Positions 1 through 14,376 of a stretch of DNA of 64,000 bases are shown here, piece after piece. Every line of letters starts with the position of its first letter. Position 1 is the first letter of the stretch. Source of the DNA: Vespa crabro (lineage: Eukaryota; Arthropoda; Insecta; Hymenoptera; Vespidae). The stretch is taken from the NCBI RefSeq assembly GCF_910589235.1, contig NC_060966.1, positions 744,001-808,000 on the forward strand, written 5' to 3'. Made by a program: the position numbers and the translations under genes. The notes under the pieces were generated by a model. It was given only the letters and a program-made list of their open reading frames with translations. It made no database searches and was not told the DNA's origin.

Positions 1-305
1 GGTTTATCCAGTTCTCTTGTCGGCTGATGAGTCGGGCTTTAGTAGTTTCCTGCTTCCATCTGCTTTGCCAGCTCTCGATGCTGGAAGACCTTGCGAGACT
101 TGATGCATTCTCCTTACCCAAAACGGACGTTTGTTGGAGGACGAATTGTCTCTCCTGGCCTAGTAGATCAATCGGGATTTTCCCCACGACGGCTAGCACC
201 GCGGGCTCAGAGACTGTGCGGTAGGAGCACGCGATTCGGAGAGCTCCCCTCCGCCGTACCGTTGCTATGCGCTTGCGAAATTTCTCCTTTAGCAGCGCAT
301 CGGCA
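1..305 (-). pseudogene. R1-like ORF2 C-terminal fragment, unit 1
   Basis: Read on the minus strand from about 304, one frame stays open for about 101 codons to the window edge. It encodes the region downstream of the reverse transcriptase in R1-clade ORF2 proteins. It begins ADALLKEKFRKRIA, then has the family phrases YRTVSEPA and IPIDLLGQERQ and the tryptophan-bearing stretch WQSRWKQETTKARLI. There is no start codon: the coding sequence stops abruptly where the triplet array begins at 305/306, at the same codon as the unit 2 copy. Compared with unit 2, about 17 of its 101 residues are changed by about 22 base changes, as expected without protein-level selection. The zinc-binding tail and stop codon would lie left of the window. 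A confident R1-type fragment; activity is excluded by truncation. Confidence 0.85.
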
Positions 306-536
306 ATAATAACGATATTAACGGTATCAACGATAATAATAATAATAATAATAATGATATATTCGATAATAACGATAATAATAGTAGTAATATTAAAATA
401 ATAACAAAAGCAGCGACAAAAACGAAATTAAAGTTAAAATAATATCGATAATAACGATAATAAAGATATTAATAATAACAATATTAACGATAATATCAAT
501 AATAATATTAATAATAAGAATAATAACGATGAACAC

Positions 537-569
<33 letters not shown>

Positions 570-1229
570 GATAACAACGATATTAACGATAATAACGATA
601 AAAATTATAACTATAATAACGATAATAACGATAATAATGAAAATAACGATAATAATATTAACGACAATAATGATAATAGGAATAATAATAATAACGATAA
701 CAACGATAATAACGATAATAATAGTAATACTAATAAAGATAACAACGATATTAACCACAATAACGATATAAATAATAAAACTAATAACGATAATTAAGAT
801 AATAATAATAATAATAATAACGATAATTACGATTATAATATTAAAATTAATAACGATAATAAAGATAATAATAGTAGTAATAATAACAATAATAACAATA
901 ATAACGACAATAACGATATTAAAGATAATAATAATAATAAAAACAATAACGGTATTATCGATTATAATAATTACAATATTAATGAAAAAATCAATAATAA
1001 TAATAATAATAAAAACAATAATAACGATGAAAGCGATAAAAACGCTTATAAAAGTAACAAAAAGAAAGATAATAGAAATAATAATAATATCGATAATAAA
1101 GATAATAACAATAATAATAATAACAATTATGATATGGGTAATAACGATATTAACGAAAATAATGATAACAATGATAATGACGATTACAATAACAATAATA
1201 ACCATAATACGAATATAATGATAATAAGG

Positions 1230-1266
<37 letters not shown>

Positions 1267-2574
1267 TAATAACGATAAAAACAATATCAGCAATAACATT
1301 AATAACGATAATAACGATAATAACGTTAATAACAGTAATAATAAAAATCATAATAAAAATAACAAAGATATTAACAATAATAACTATATAAATAATAAAA
1401 ATAATAATGTTAATAACGATTATATTGATAATAACAATAATAATAATAATAATAACAACTATAATTACGAAAATTACGAAAGAAACGACAATAATAGTAA
1501 TAATAATTACAATATTAACAATAAAAACAATAAGAATAACAAGAGCGATAATAATATTAGTAATAATAACTATAATAACAATAACGAAAGTAAGGATATT
1601 AACGATAATAATATAAACGATAATAACGATAATATTAGTAATAATAATAGCAATAATATCGATAATAATGATTCTTACGGTAGTAATAATAATAATAATA
1701 AAGATTACAACGATATTAATGATAATAACGAAAATAAAAATAACAATAAGAAAGATAATAAAAATAATAATAATAATAAAAATAAGGATAATAACTATAT
1801 TAACAATAACAATAATAACGTTAACATCGATAATAACAATAATTATAATAACGATAATAACGATATTAACGAAAATAATGATAATAATGATAATAACAAA
1901 TACAATAATAATATTAAAAATAATAACAATAATTTCGATAATGTCGTTAATAATAATAACAATAATAACAATAATAACGATAATTTCGTTAATAATAATA
2001 AAAATCTTAACGATAATATCGATAAAAATATTAATAATAATAACTATAATAACGACAATACCGATACTAACGAAAACAACAATAATAACGAGAATGATAA
2101 ATGTAATAAAGATAATAACAATACAACGATAAGAACGATTATAATAAAAATAATAATAATACTAATAACAATAACGAGGATAATGACGATAATAACGATA
2201 ATAATAATAATGAAAATAACGATAATAGCAATAAAAATAATAACGATAATAACGATAATAACGATAACAATTGTAGTAATATTAACAATAATAAAAATAA
2301 TAATGAAAATAACTATATTAACGATAATAATGATAGTTATGATAATGATAATAATGATTATAACGATAAGAATAATAATAATGTCGATAGTAATAATAAT
2401 AACGATAATGACGATAATATTAAAAATAATAATAACAATAATAATGATAATAAAGATAAAAACGATAATAATAATAACAATAATGACGATAATAACTATA
2501 AGAATAATAGTAATAATAACGAAAATAACGAAAGTTATAATAACGATAATAATAATAATGATAAAATCGATAAC

Positions 2575-2613
<39 letters not shown>

Positions 2614-3793
2614 GATAATAATGGTAATAGATTCTAAAACGATAATAATAATAATAAAATTACAATAACAATAATATTAACATTAATGACGATAACACCA
2701 ATAATAGTAACAATAGTAACGATAACAATGATATTAATAGTAATAATGATAACAATATCAGCGATAATTACAATAATAACTAAAATAATAATCACAATTA
2801 CAGCGATAATAACGATAATAATAATAAAAATAATATAGAAAATTACGATAATAACGATAATAATGATATTAACGATAATAATAACGTTAATTAAGATAAT
2901 ATCGTTAATAATAAGAACATTAATAAAGAAAATAACGACGATAATAATAATAAAAATAACAATAATCAGGATTATAACGATACTAACGTTAGTAACAATA
3001 ACAATAGTAACGAATATAACGATAATAATGATAATAGCGACAATAATTATAAAAATAATAAAGTGATTAATAATAATAACGATAATAACGGTAATAATAA
3101 TAATAATAATAACAATAATAACGATAAAAACGATAATAATAATAATAACAATAGGAATAATAATATTAACAATAATAACAATATTAACAGTAAAATCGAT
3201 ATTAACGATAATAATAATAACAATAAATACATTAATAATGACACTAATAGTAATAATAATGAAGTTTATAACAATGATAATGATTTTAAAGGTAATAACG
3301 ATAATAACGATTAAAACATTGATAATAATAACAATAATAACGATAATAATAATTATAATAATAATAACAATAATAAAGTTAATAACTGTAACAATAATAA
3401 TAAAAATAACAATAATTACGATTATAACGATATTAACGTTTATAATAATAACAATAGTAACGATAATAACGATAATAATAGTAATAATAGCAACAATAAT
3501 AATACTAATAAAAATAACATTAATAACGTTAATAATAATTACAATTATAACGATAAAAACGGTAATAATAATAATCATAATAATGATAATTATAATAACA
3601 ATAATAACGATAATTTCGATATAAATAATAACAATAATAATAATAATAACGATAATAATGAAAATAACGATAATAATAATAACGACAATAACGATAATAG
3701 GAATAATAATAATAACGATAATAACGATAATACGGATAATAATAATAATACTAATAAATATAACAACGATATTAACGATAATAACGATAATCA
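306..3793 (+). repeat. A-rich degenerate triplet array, inner block 1 of unit 1
   Basis: The block is built from AAT, AAC and GAT triplets with ATT, AGT, GGT and AAA variants, typically AATAACGAT. Most triplets follow the pattern purine-any-pyrimidine. The start (306-760) aligns with 37566-38010. About 1700-3650 aligns instead with about 53700-55660, on the far side of the unit 2 inner array. The part at 3600-3793 is another copy of the 560-760 type. Nearly pure AAT runs lie at about 525-567, 1231-1264 and 2574-2611. I see no gene. Confidence 0.9.
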
Positions 3794-3824
3794 TGATAAT
3801 TACCTTGATTATCGTTGTTATCGT
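3775..3824. repeat. Inverted repeat at the A-rich to T-rich polarity switch
   Basis: The left arm ACGATAATAACGATAATCA (3775-3793) and right arm TGATTATCGTTGTTATCGT (3806-3824) pair at 18 of 19 positions around a 12-base spacer. Left of it the plus strand is A-rich; right of it T-rich. In unit 2 the left-arm sequence (about 37993-38013) runs on into A-rich repeat, and the T-rich sequence matching the right side starts only near 39290. The joint therefore looks like a deletion or inversion product specific to unit 1. Confidence 0.75.
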
Positions 3825-4871
3825 CATTATTATTATCGTTATTGTCGTTATTATCTTTATTATTGTAAATATTGATATTATTACTACTGTCATAATCGTT
3901 ATTATCGTAATTATCGATATTATTAGTATTATTATTATCGTTATTATTGTTATAATCGATATTATTGTTAGTATTATTATTATTAATATCGATATTATCT
4001 TTAAAATTGTTTGTATTATTATCGATATTATCGTTGTTATCGTTATTATTACTATCGTTATTATCGTCAATAACGTCATTATTATTATTAATATTCTCAA
4101 TAGTACTATTGTTTTTATTATCGTCTTTACCGTTATTATTATTATTATTTTTTCGTTATTATCGTTATTACAGTTATTATCGATATTTTTATTATGTTTA
4201 TTAACGTTATTTTCGTTATGAACGTTATTATCGTTATAATTATTTTCGTTATTATCGCAATTATCGTTATTATCGTTATTATTGTATTTATTAAATCGTT
4301 GTTATCGATAATGTCGATATTATTGCTATTGTTTTTATTATTGTTATTATTAATACTATTTTTATCCTTCTGATCGTTATTATCATTATTATCAATATAA
4401 TTCTCATTATTAAAAATATTATTAACGTTATTATGATTATAATTGTTATTATCGTTATTATTGTTATTTTTATTTTCGTTATTACCTTTAGTATCGTCAT
4501 TATCTTTATAATTACTATTATTATTATTGTTATTATCGTTATTATCATTATTATCATTATTATCGTTATTATCGTTGTTATTATTATTATTATCATCATT
4601 ATCGTTAACATCGTTGTTATCTTTATTATTATTACAATTATTATAGTAATTAACTTAATTACCCTTATTATTATTATTATTGTAATCTTTATTATCGTTA
4701 TTATTGTAATTAATAATATTATTATTATCGACATTATCGTTAATATTGACGCCATTATTATCGATATTGTCATTGGTATAGTTATTTTCGTTATTATCGT
4801 TATTAACGTTATGACTGTTATCAATGTTACTATTACTATTATTATTATCGTTATTATCCTTATTGTCGTTA

Positions 4872-4874
4872 TTA

Positions 4875-4966
<92 letters not shown>
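4872..4966. repeat. Nearly pure (ATT)n microsatellite
   Basis: About 30 ATT triplets in a row with one CTT interruption near 4919. It is one of the longest uninterrupted runs in the window and so probably a recent expansion within the degenerate array. Confidence 0.9.
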
Positions 4967-5827
4967 GGCATTATTGTCTTTATTATCGTTATTATTATTA
5001 TTATTATTATTATTATTTTCGTTATTGTCGCTATTATCGATGTTATTAATATTATTATTATTATTATTATTATTATCGATGTTGTCGTTAATATTGTTAT
5101 TATTATTATCGATATTATCGTTGTTATCGTTATTATTACGTTCTTTATTATCGTTATTAATGTTATTATCGATATTATAGCTAATATTGATATTATTATT
5201 ACTTCTATAATCGTTACTATCGTCAGTTACGTCATCATTATTATTATTATTATTACCGTCATTATCGTTATGATTATTATACTTATTAACATTATTATCG
5301 TTATTATTATTGTTACTATTATTATTATTATTTTCGTTAGATACGTTATTATCTTTACTATTGTTATTATTATTTTCGATAATATCGATATTAACATTAA
5401 TATTATAAATATTATATAGATATTATCGTTAATATCGAAATTATCGTTATTATTGCTATTATTGTTATTATTAATAATATTATTGTCCTTATTATCGTTG
5501 TTACCCTTATAATTGGTATTATTGATCTTATTACTACTATTATTATCCTTTGTATCGTTATTATCGTTATAATTATTATTCTTGTTATTATTACTACTAT
5601 TATTATCATCATTTTCGTTATTATCAGTATAATTCTTACTATAATAAATATTATTGACGGTATTATGATTATAATTGTTATTACCATTATATTCGTTTCT
5701 TTTGTTATGTTTATTATCGTAATTATCATTTTTATCGTTTTTATCGTTATTAAAATTTTTATTATCGTTGATGTCGTTATTTTAATTGTTATTAGAGTTA
5801 TTATCGTTATTATTGTTGAGATTATTA

Positions 5828-5858
<31 letters not shown>

Positions 5859-8800
5859 CGTTACTGTCGTTATTGTCGTTATTATTGTTATTATTGTTAT
5901 TATTACTTCTATTATTATCTTTATTATTTATATTATTTTTATGATTATTATTATTATATATATTATCTTTATTATCGTTAATATCGTTATTAACGTTATC
6001 ATCTTTGTTATTATTATCGGTATTATCGTTATTATTATTATTATTATTATTATCGTTATTATTAATATTATCGTTATTACAGTTATTATTATTATAATTT
6101 TTGTTGTTATTATTATAATTATTATCGATATTATCGTCATTTTCGTTATTATTCTTATCGTCCTTACCTTTATTATCGTTATTCTTGTTATTCTTAATAT
6201 TATTATTATCGTTATTATCGTTAATATTGTTATTATTATTGACGCTATTATCCATATTATAGTAATTATCGCAATTATTATTATTATTATTTTTATTATT
6301 ATTATTAAAATATTATCTTTATTTTCGTTATTATCGTTTTTTCCGTTCTAATCGTTTTATTGTCATTATTTTTATCGTCCTTATAGTTATTATCTTTATT
6401 ATCGTTATTGTTATTTTTATTATCATTGTCATTACCGGTATTATCGTTATTACTTTTTTTATTATTGTTATTATCGTTATTATTATTATCGTTCTAATCG
6501 TTCTTATCATTATTATCGGTAGTATTATTGTTTTTAATATCGTTATAATCGATATTATTGTTCTTATCGCCATTATCATTATCGTTATTATCGTTATTAC
6601 TATTTTTATTATTATCGTTATTATCATTACTATCGTCATTATTATTATTACTATTATCGTAATTATAGTTTTTATTATTATCGTTATTACTGTCATTATC
6701 GTTATTATTGTTGTTATTGTTATTGCTAATATCGTAATTATCGATTTTATTGTTATAATTTTATCGATATTATCGTTATTATTGTTATTATTCTTATTAT
6801 CTTTAATATCAATATTATCTTTATTATTAGTAATATTATTATTGTTATTATCGTTATTATCGTTGTTATCATTAATTTTGTTGTTATCGCTTTTATCGTA
6901 ATTATTATATTTGATATTATCATGATTATCGTTATTATTGATATTGTTTTTATTATTATTTTCGATATTATAGTTAATATTGTTATTATTATTAACGATA
7001 TTATTGTTAATATTTTTATTAATATTATCCTTAAGGCCGTTTATATCGTTATTATCGTTATAATCTTTATTAATATCATCGTCATTATCGTTATTATTAT
7101 TATCGTTATTATCGTCATTATCGTTATTATTGTAACTACTATATTTTTATTATTACTATTTTCGTTATTGTCATCATTATTATTATCCTTATTAACATTA
7201 TTATCGTTATTATTGATATTATTATTTTTATTATTATCGATATTATCGCTATTATACTTATTGTTATTATCGTTTGTATTGTTATTCTCCTTATTACCTA
7301 TTATTATTACCGTTATGAATGTTAATATCTTTATTATTATTATTATTGTTATCGTAAATATTGTTATTATCGTTATTAGTATTACTACTATTAGCGTTAT
7401 TATCGCTATTATCGCTATTATCGTTATTAATATTATTATTATCTACTTTATTTTTTAATATTGTTATTATTATTATGGATATTATCGTTATTATCGTTAT
7501 TATTGTTATTAATATTTTTATTTCTATTATCGTTATTATCGTTATTATTATTTTTGTTATTATTAATATCGTCGATATTATCGTTATTATTATTATTAAT
7601 ATTACCGTTATTATCATTATTATTATAGTAATTTTTTTCGTTATAATCGGTATTTTTGTTTTTATTATTATTATTATTATCGAAATTATCATTGATATTG
7701 TTTTTATTTTTTTCTATATTATCGTCATTATCATTATTATCGTAGTTATCGTGATTATTGTAACTCTTATTATTGTTACAATCTTTAATATCCGTATTAT
7801 CGTTATTACTATTAATACTATTACCGTTATTATCGTAATTATCCTTATTATTGTAATTATTATTATTATTAATATCGTTATTACCATTATTATTGTTATA
7901 ATTATAATCGATATAGTTATTAGTGATATCATTAATACTATTATTATCCTTAATATCGGTATTATCAATTTTATTATTATTACTAGTGTGGATATTATCT
8001 TTAATATTGTTATAGTCATAATCGTTATTATGGTAATTATCGTTATTATTGTTGTCGTCATAAACTTTATTATCGTTATTATCGTAATATTCGTTATTAT
8101 TTTTATAATTATAATTAATAATATGGTTCTTATTGTTATTATAATTATTATCGATATTATTATTATTATTGTTACCGTTCATAATGTTGTTATCGTTAAT
8201 GACATTATTAATGTCATTATTGTTATTATTACTAATTTTATTACCGTTATTATCATTATTATTGTTATTATTATTATTATTATGATTATTATCGTTTTTA
8301 TCGTCTTATCGTTATTATTATTATTATTATTATCGTTATTATCATTCTTATCGTTATTATCGTTATTATTATTACTTTTATTGTTGATGTTATCGTCATT
8401 ATTGTTATTAGTGTTTTTATTACTACTCCTATTATCGTTATTATCGTTATTATCTTTATTATTAATATTATTATTATTATTATTATCGTTATTACCGTTA
8501 TTATTGTTACTGCTAATATTATTATAATCGATATTATCGTTAATTTTGTAATTATTATTATGGATATTATCATCAATAACGTTATTATTATTTTCGCTAT
8601 TATCGTTAATAACGTTATTATCCTTTTTTATTACTATTATTATTTTTGTTATTATCGTTATTATCGTTACTATCGTTATTGTTCTTATTATTATTATCGT
8701 TGTCATCGTAATAATCCTTAATTTCGATATTATTATTATTATTCATATTTACGTTGTTTTCGTTTTTATTATTATAAATATTGTTTTTATTAACGTTATT

Positions 8801-11800
8801 ATCGTTATTATTATGACATTAATATTCTTATTATTGTAATTATTGATATTATTATTATTATTATTATTGTTGTTAATACCATTATTATTATTTTTATCGT
8901 CAATATCGTTATTATCCTTATTATCGTCATTATTAGTATTACTATTATCGTTTTTATCGTTGTAATCGCAATTATTGTTATTACTATTATCGTTATTATC
9001 TCTTTATCAATAATATTGTTCTTATCTTTATTGTTATTACCGCTATTGCTGTTATTATTATGATTATTATTAACGCTATTATCATTATTATCGTTTCGAT
9101 CGTTTATGTTGTTATTTTCTATTATTATTATAATTATTATCGTCATTATTGTTACAATCGATATTATTATCATTATTATTATCGTTATTATCGTTAATTT
9201 TATTATCGTCACTATCGTTATTGTCGTGATTATTGTCATTATTATTATTATTTTGATCGATAATATCTCCAATATTGCTATTTTTATTATCGATATTAGC
9301 GCTATTATCGTTATTATTAATATCGATAATTTCGTTATTATCGTTATTATCATTATCATCATTACTATCGTTATTATTGTTATCATTATTACCGTTAATA
9401 TCGTTGTTATCTTTATTATTATTTTTATTATTATCGACATTGCCGTTATTTTCCTCATTATTAATTTTTTTATCGACATTAACGTTATTATCGCTATTAT
9501 CTTTTTCATTATTATTATTATCATTTACGTTATGATCTTAATTATCGTTAATATTATTATTACTATTGTCGTTATTATCATTATTATAGTTTCTATCGTT
9601 GTTATTATTATTATTATTATTTAAATAATTATTATCGTCATTAACCTTTTTATTGTTATTACTATTATCGTTATTTTCGTAATTATCGTTAATGTAGGTA
9701 TAAATATCGTTATTATCGTTGTTATTGTTATTTTTATTATTATTATTATCGTTATTACCGTTAATGTTGTTATCGTTAATATATTTATTATCGTTATTTT
9801 TTTTTATTATAGTTATTAATACTACTATTATTAATGATATCGTTAATATCGTAATTATCGTAAATATTATCATTATTATTATCGCTATAATGATTATTGC
9901 TATTGTCGTTATTATAGTTATTATTATTATCGGTATAATCTTTATTATCGTTATTATCGTTATTATTATTATCGTTATTATCGTTTTAATAATTATTATT
10001 ATTATCATCTTTATCGATATTATTATTATCGTTATTTTCGTTACTCACATTAATATTATTATTACTCTATCGTTATTATCGTTATTATTATTATCGTTAT
10101 TATCGTTATTACCATTATTATTATTATTACTATTATCGTTATTATCGTTATAAATATTAGCCTTATTATCTTTATTATTTCTGTTATTGTTATAAGTGTT
10201 AACATTACTACTATTATTAACGTTATTATACCAATTATCGTTATTAATATTAATATTATTATTGTTATTACCGTTACTATCGTTATTATTATTACTTTTA
10301 TCATTATTATTGAAATTACTATTATCCTTTTTATCATTATTATCTTTATTATTTCTTATAATAATTTTTATACATTATCGCTATTAACGAGGATATTGCT
10401 TTTATTGTTATAGATATTATCGTAATTATCGGTATTCTTAATATCATCGTTAATATCGATATGGCCGTTAATCTTGCTATTATTGTTATTATTACTACTT
10501 TTATTTTTGTTATTATCGTTATTTTGAATTTATTATTATTATTGTTATTATTATTAAAATTATTATTATTATTATTATTATTATTATAGACGTCATTATG
10601 GTTATTATCGTAATTATTATTATTATTTTTATCGTTTTTATCGTTATTATTAATATTGCTATTATCGTTATTAGCATTATTATTATTATCGTTATTATCT
10701 CTATTATTGTTATTATTATTATTATTTATATCGTTATTATCGATATTATCGTTATTGTTATTAATATTATTATTGTTATTATCGTTATTATCCTTATTAT
10801 CGTTGTAATAATTATTATTATTATTATTTTTAACTTTATTATCGTTATTATCGTTATTAACTTTATTATCATTATTACTTTTATTATTAATATCGTATTT
10901 ATCGTTATTATTGTTACTATTATTATAATTATTATTGTTAATAATATTATAGTATTATTATTGTTATTATTGTTATTATTACTATTATTATCTATATTGT
11001 TATTATCGTTATTATTGATATTATTATAATCGGTATTATTTTGATTATCGTCATTATTTTTATCGTTGTTATCGTTATTATCGCTATTACTGTCTTTAGT
11101 GTTATTATTACTACTCTTATTATTTTTATTGTTGTTATTATAGATATTATTATTATTATTATCTTCATTAATGTTATTATTGTCATTATTCTTATTATTA
11201 TTATAATATGGAAACATATTGTCGTTATTGTCGATATTATTATTATTAATAATGACGTTATTTTCGTATTTATTATTATCGTGAGTATCGTTATTTACTT
11301 TATTAGTGTTTTTATTGTTATTATTACTACATTTATTACGGTTACTTGTATGTATATTGTATATATTCTTATTATTATTATTAGTTTTATTATCGTAGTT
11401 ATCATTTTTATCGTTATTATCATTATTATCGATGTTATCTTTATTATTATTATTATTATTTTCGTTATTATCGTTATTATCGTTTTTATTATTATTATTA
11501 TTATCGTTATGATCGTTATTATTATTTCAATCGATATTATTATTATTATTATTATTATTATCGTCATTATCTTTATTAATATTGAAGTTATTATTGATAT
11601 TATTCTTCTTATTAATATAATTTTTATCATTATTATTATTATTAGTACTGTTATTATTATTGATTTTGTCGTTATTATTGTTGACAGTATTATCGTTATT
11701 ATCGTTAATGTGGATATTATCGTTCTTATTATTTTTATTATCATTATTTTTATAACTATCGTTTTACCGTTATTAATGTTATTAATAATATTGTTATTAT

Positions 11801-13890
11801 CGCTTTTATCGTTATTATTATTATTATTATTAATATTATTTTTATTATCGTTATTATCATTAATATTTTTATTATTGTTATTATTAATATCGTTCTTACA
11901 GTTACCTTCCTTATTATCGTTATAATAATCATTATTATAATGGTTATTTTCGTAGTCTTCGATATTAATGTTATTATTAATATCGTTATTATCGTAATTA
12001 TCATTATTATATTTATTATTGTTTCTATTATTATCAATATTATCGTTATTATTGTTATTACAATCGTTATTAACGTCATAACTGGTAATATATTATTATT
12101 GTTATAATTCTTATTATTATTATAATTATAATCTTAATTATCGTTGTCATCATTATTATCGATATTATCATAAATATTATTAACGTTATTATCTTTCTCA
12201 TCTATATTATTATTATCGGTTTTATAGTATTTATCGTTATTATTGTAATTATTAATGTCGTTATTATCGTTATTATTGTAATTTCTTTAATTATTATTAT
12301 CGTTATAACCATTGTTATCGTTATTATCTTTATTATTATTATTATTATCGTTAATATCATAAATATCGTTATTAACGTTAAAATTATTATTATTATTATC
12401 GTTATTACCGTTATTATCGTTTTTATCGTAATAATTTTTATTATTATTATCATTATTATCGTTAATAACTTTTTTATTGTTTATATTATTATCGTTAATA
12501 TTGTTATTATCGTTATTAACGTGATTATTATTATTATTATTATCGTTATTATATTTATTATTTATATTATCGTTATTATTATGAATCTTTCTACCGTCAT
12601 TATTGTTAATATGTTTATTATGACTATTATTATTTTCGTTATTATCGTTATTATCTATATTATCGTTAGTAATACTAAGGTTATTATAGTAATAATGATC
12701 ATTATTGCTATTATTATTATAGTTATAAAAGATATATTCGTTATTATCGTGATAATTGTTATTATAATTATCTTTATTATCGTTATAATAGTTATTATTA
12801 TTATCGATATTATTGTTACTATCGTTTTTATCTTTTCGTCATTATCATTATTATCGTTATTGTTGTTCATACTATTACTGTTATTACCCTTAATATCGTT
12901 ATTGCTGTTATTATTATTATCGCTATTATTGTTTTTATTATTATCGTCATTAACGTTTAATTCTTTATTAACTTTATTATCGTTATTATCGTTATTATTG
13001 TTTTCTATTATTATTAATGTTATCGTTATTATTGTTACTATAGTCGTTAGTATCGTCACTAATAACTGTTGTTATTATTATTATTATTATTAACGTTATA
13101 ATCATTATGAAACTTATTATCATTATAATCGATAAAATCATTAATATGATTATCGTGATTATCTTTATTATCAATATTATTATTAACGTTTCTGTAGTTG
13201 CTATCTTTATTATTGTAATTATTATTATTATTATTATTATCGTTATATCCATTGTTATCTTTATTATCGATATTATTATTATTTTTATTACCGTAATTAT
13301 CCCAAAATTTTTTATAAAGTTAAAATTATTATTATTTTCATCGTGATTATCGTTATTATCGTTTTTACGTAATAATAATTACTACTATAATCGTTATTAT
13401 CGTAATTATTGTTATTAACAATATTATTATTATTATTATTACAATTGTCATTATCGTTATTATTGTTATAATTGTTAGTATTATTATCGACATTATCGTT
13501 ATTTTTGTTATTATTATATTATCATTATTATTATTATCATTATCGTTATTATCGTTATTATTGTACAAATATTATCACTATTATCCTTATTAACGTTATT
13601 ATTGTTATTAATACTATTATTAATATCGATTTTATTATTATTATTATTATTATTATTATCGTTATTATCATTATTATTGTTATTATTATTATAAATTATT
13701 ATAGTTATTACCGTTTTTATCGTTATTAACTTTATTACTGATATTCTTAATATCGTTATTATCGTTATTATTGTTATCTTTGTTATCGCTATTATCTTTA
13801 TTATTGTTTATATTATTATCCTAATCGTCATCCTTATTGTTATTATTCTTATTAATATTATCGTTAATATCGTTATTATAATTATTATTA

Positions 13891-14376
13891 ATATTAGCTT
13901 TATTAAAATTATAGTTATTATAGCTATTATGGTTATTACATATATTATTATTATTTTCCTAATTATCGCCATTATCGTTATAATCATTATTATATTTATT
14001 ATCGTTATTATTGTTACTATCTATATAATCCGAATTATTTTTATTATGGGCATTATTATTGTCGTTCTTATAGTTCTTATCATTATTATTATTATCTTTA
14101 TTATCGTTATTATCGTTATTATATTTATTATTAATATTAGTTTTATTAAAATTATGGTTATTATAACTATTATAGTTATTACATTTATTATTATTATTTT
14201 CCTTATTATCGTCATTATCGTTATAATCATTATTATATTTATTATGGATATTATTGTTATTATCTATATAATCGGTATGTTTTTATTATGGTTATTATTA
14301 TTGTCGTTCTTATAATTCTTATCATTATTATTATTATCGTTATTATCGTTATTATTGTAATTTCATATAATTATTT
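13891..14376. repeat. Local tandem duplication, period 243 bp, two copies
   Basis: The sequence starting ATATTAG at 13891 recurs at 14134 and stays aligned through several unusual words, including TTATTATTTTCC and TCTATATAATC. The period is 243 (81 triplets), so the triplet phase is kept. Unit 2 shows only one such copy, near 47250-47400, so the units differ by a gain or loss here. Confidence 0.75.

Noticed and set aside
393..1205. Open frame of 270 codons, and dozens like it, rich in Ile/Val, Ile/Thr, Asn/Asp or Leu/Ser throughout the arrays
   Set aside because: They follow from triplet repeats that lack stops in five of six frames. There is no domain, signal, codon bias or conserved start, and overlapping frames on both strands are equally open.
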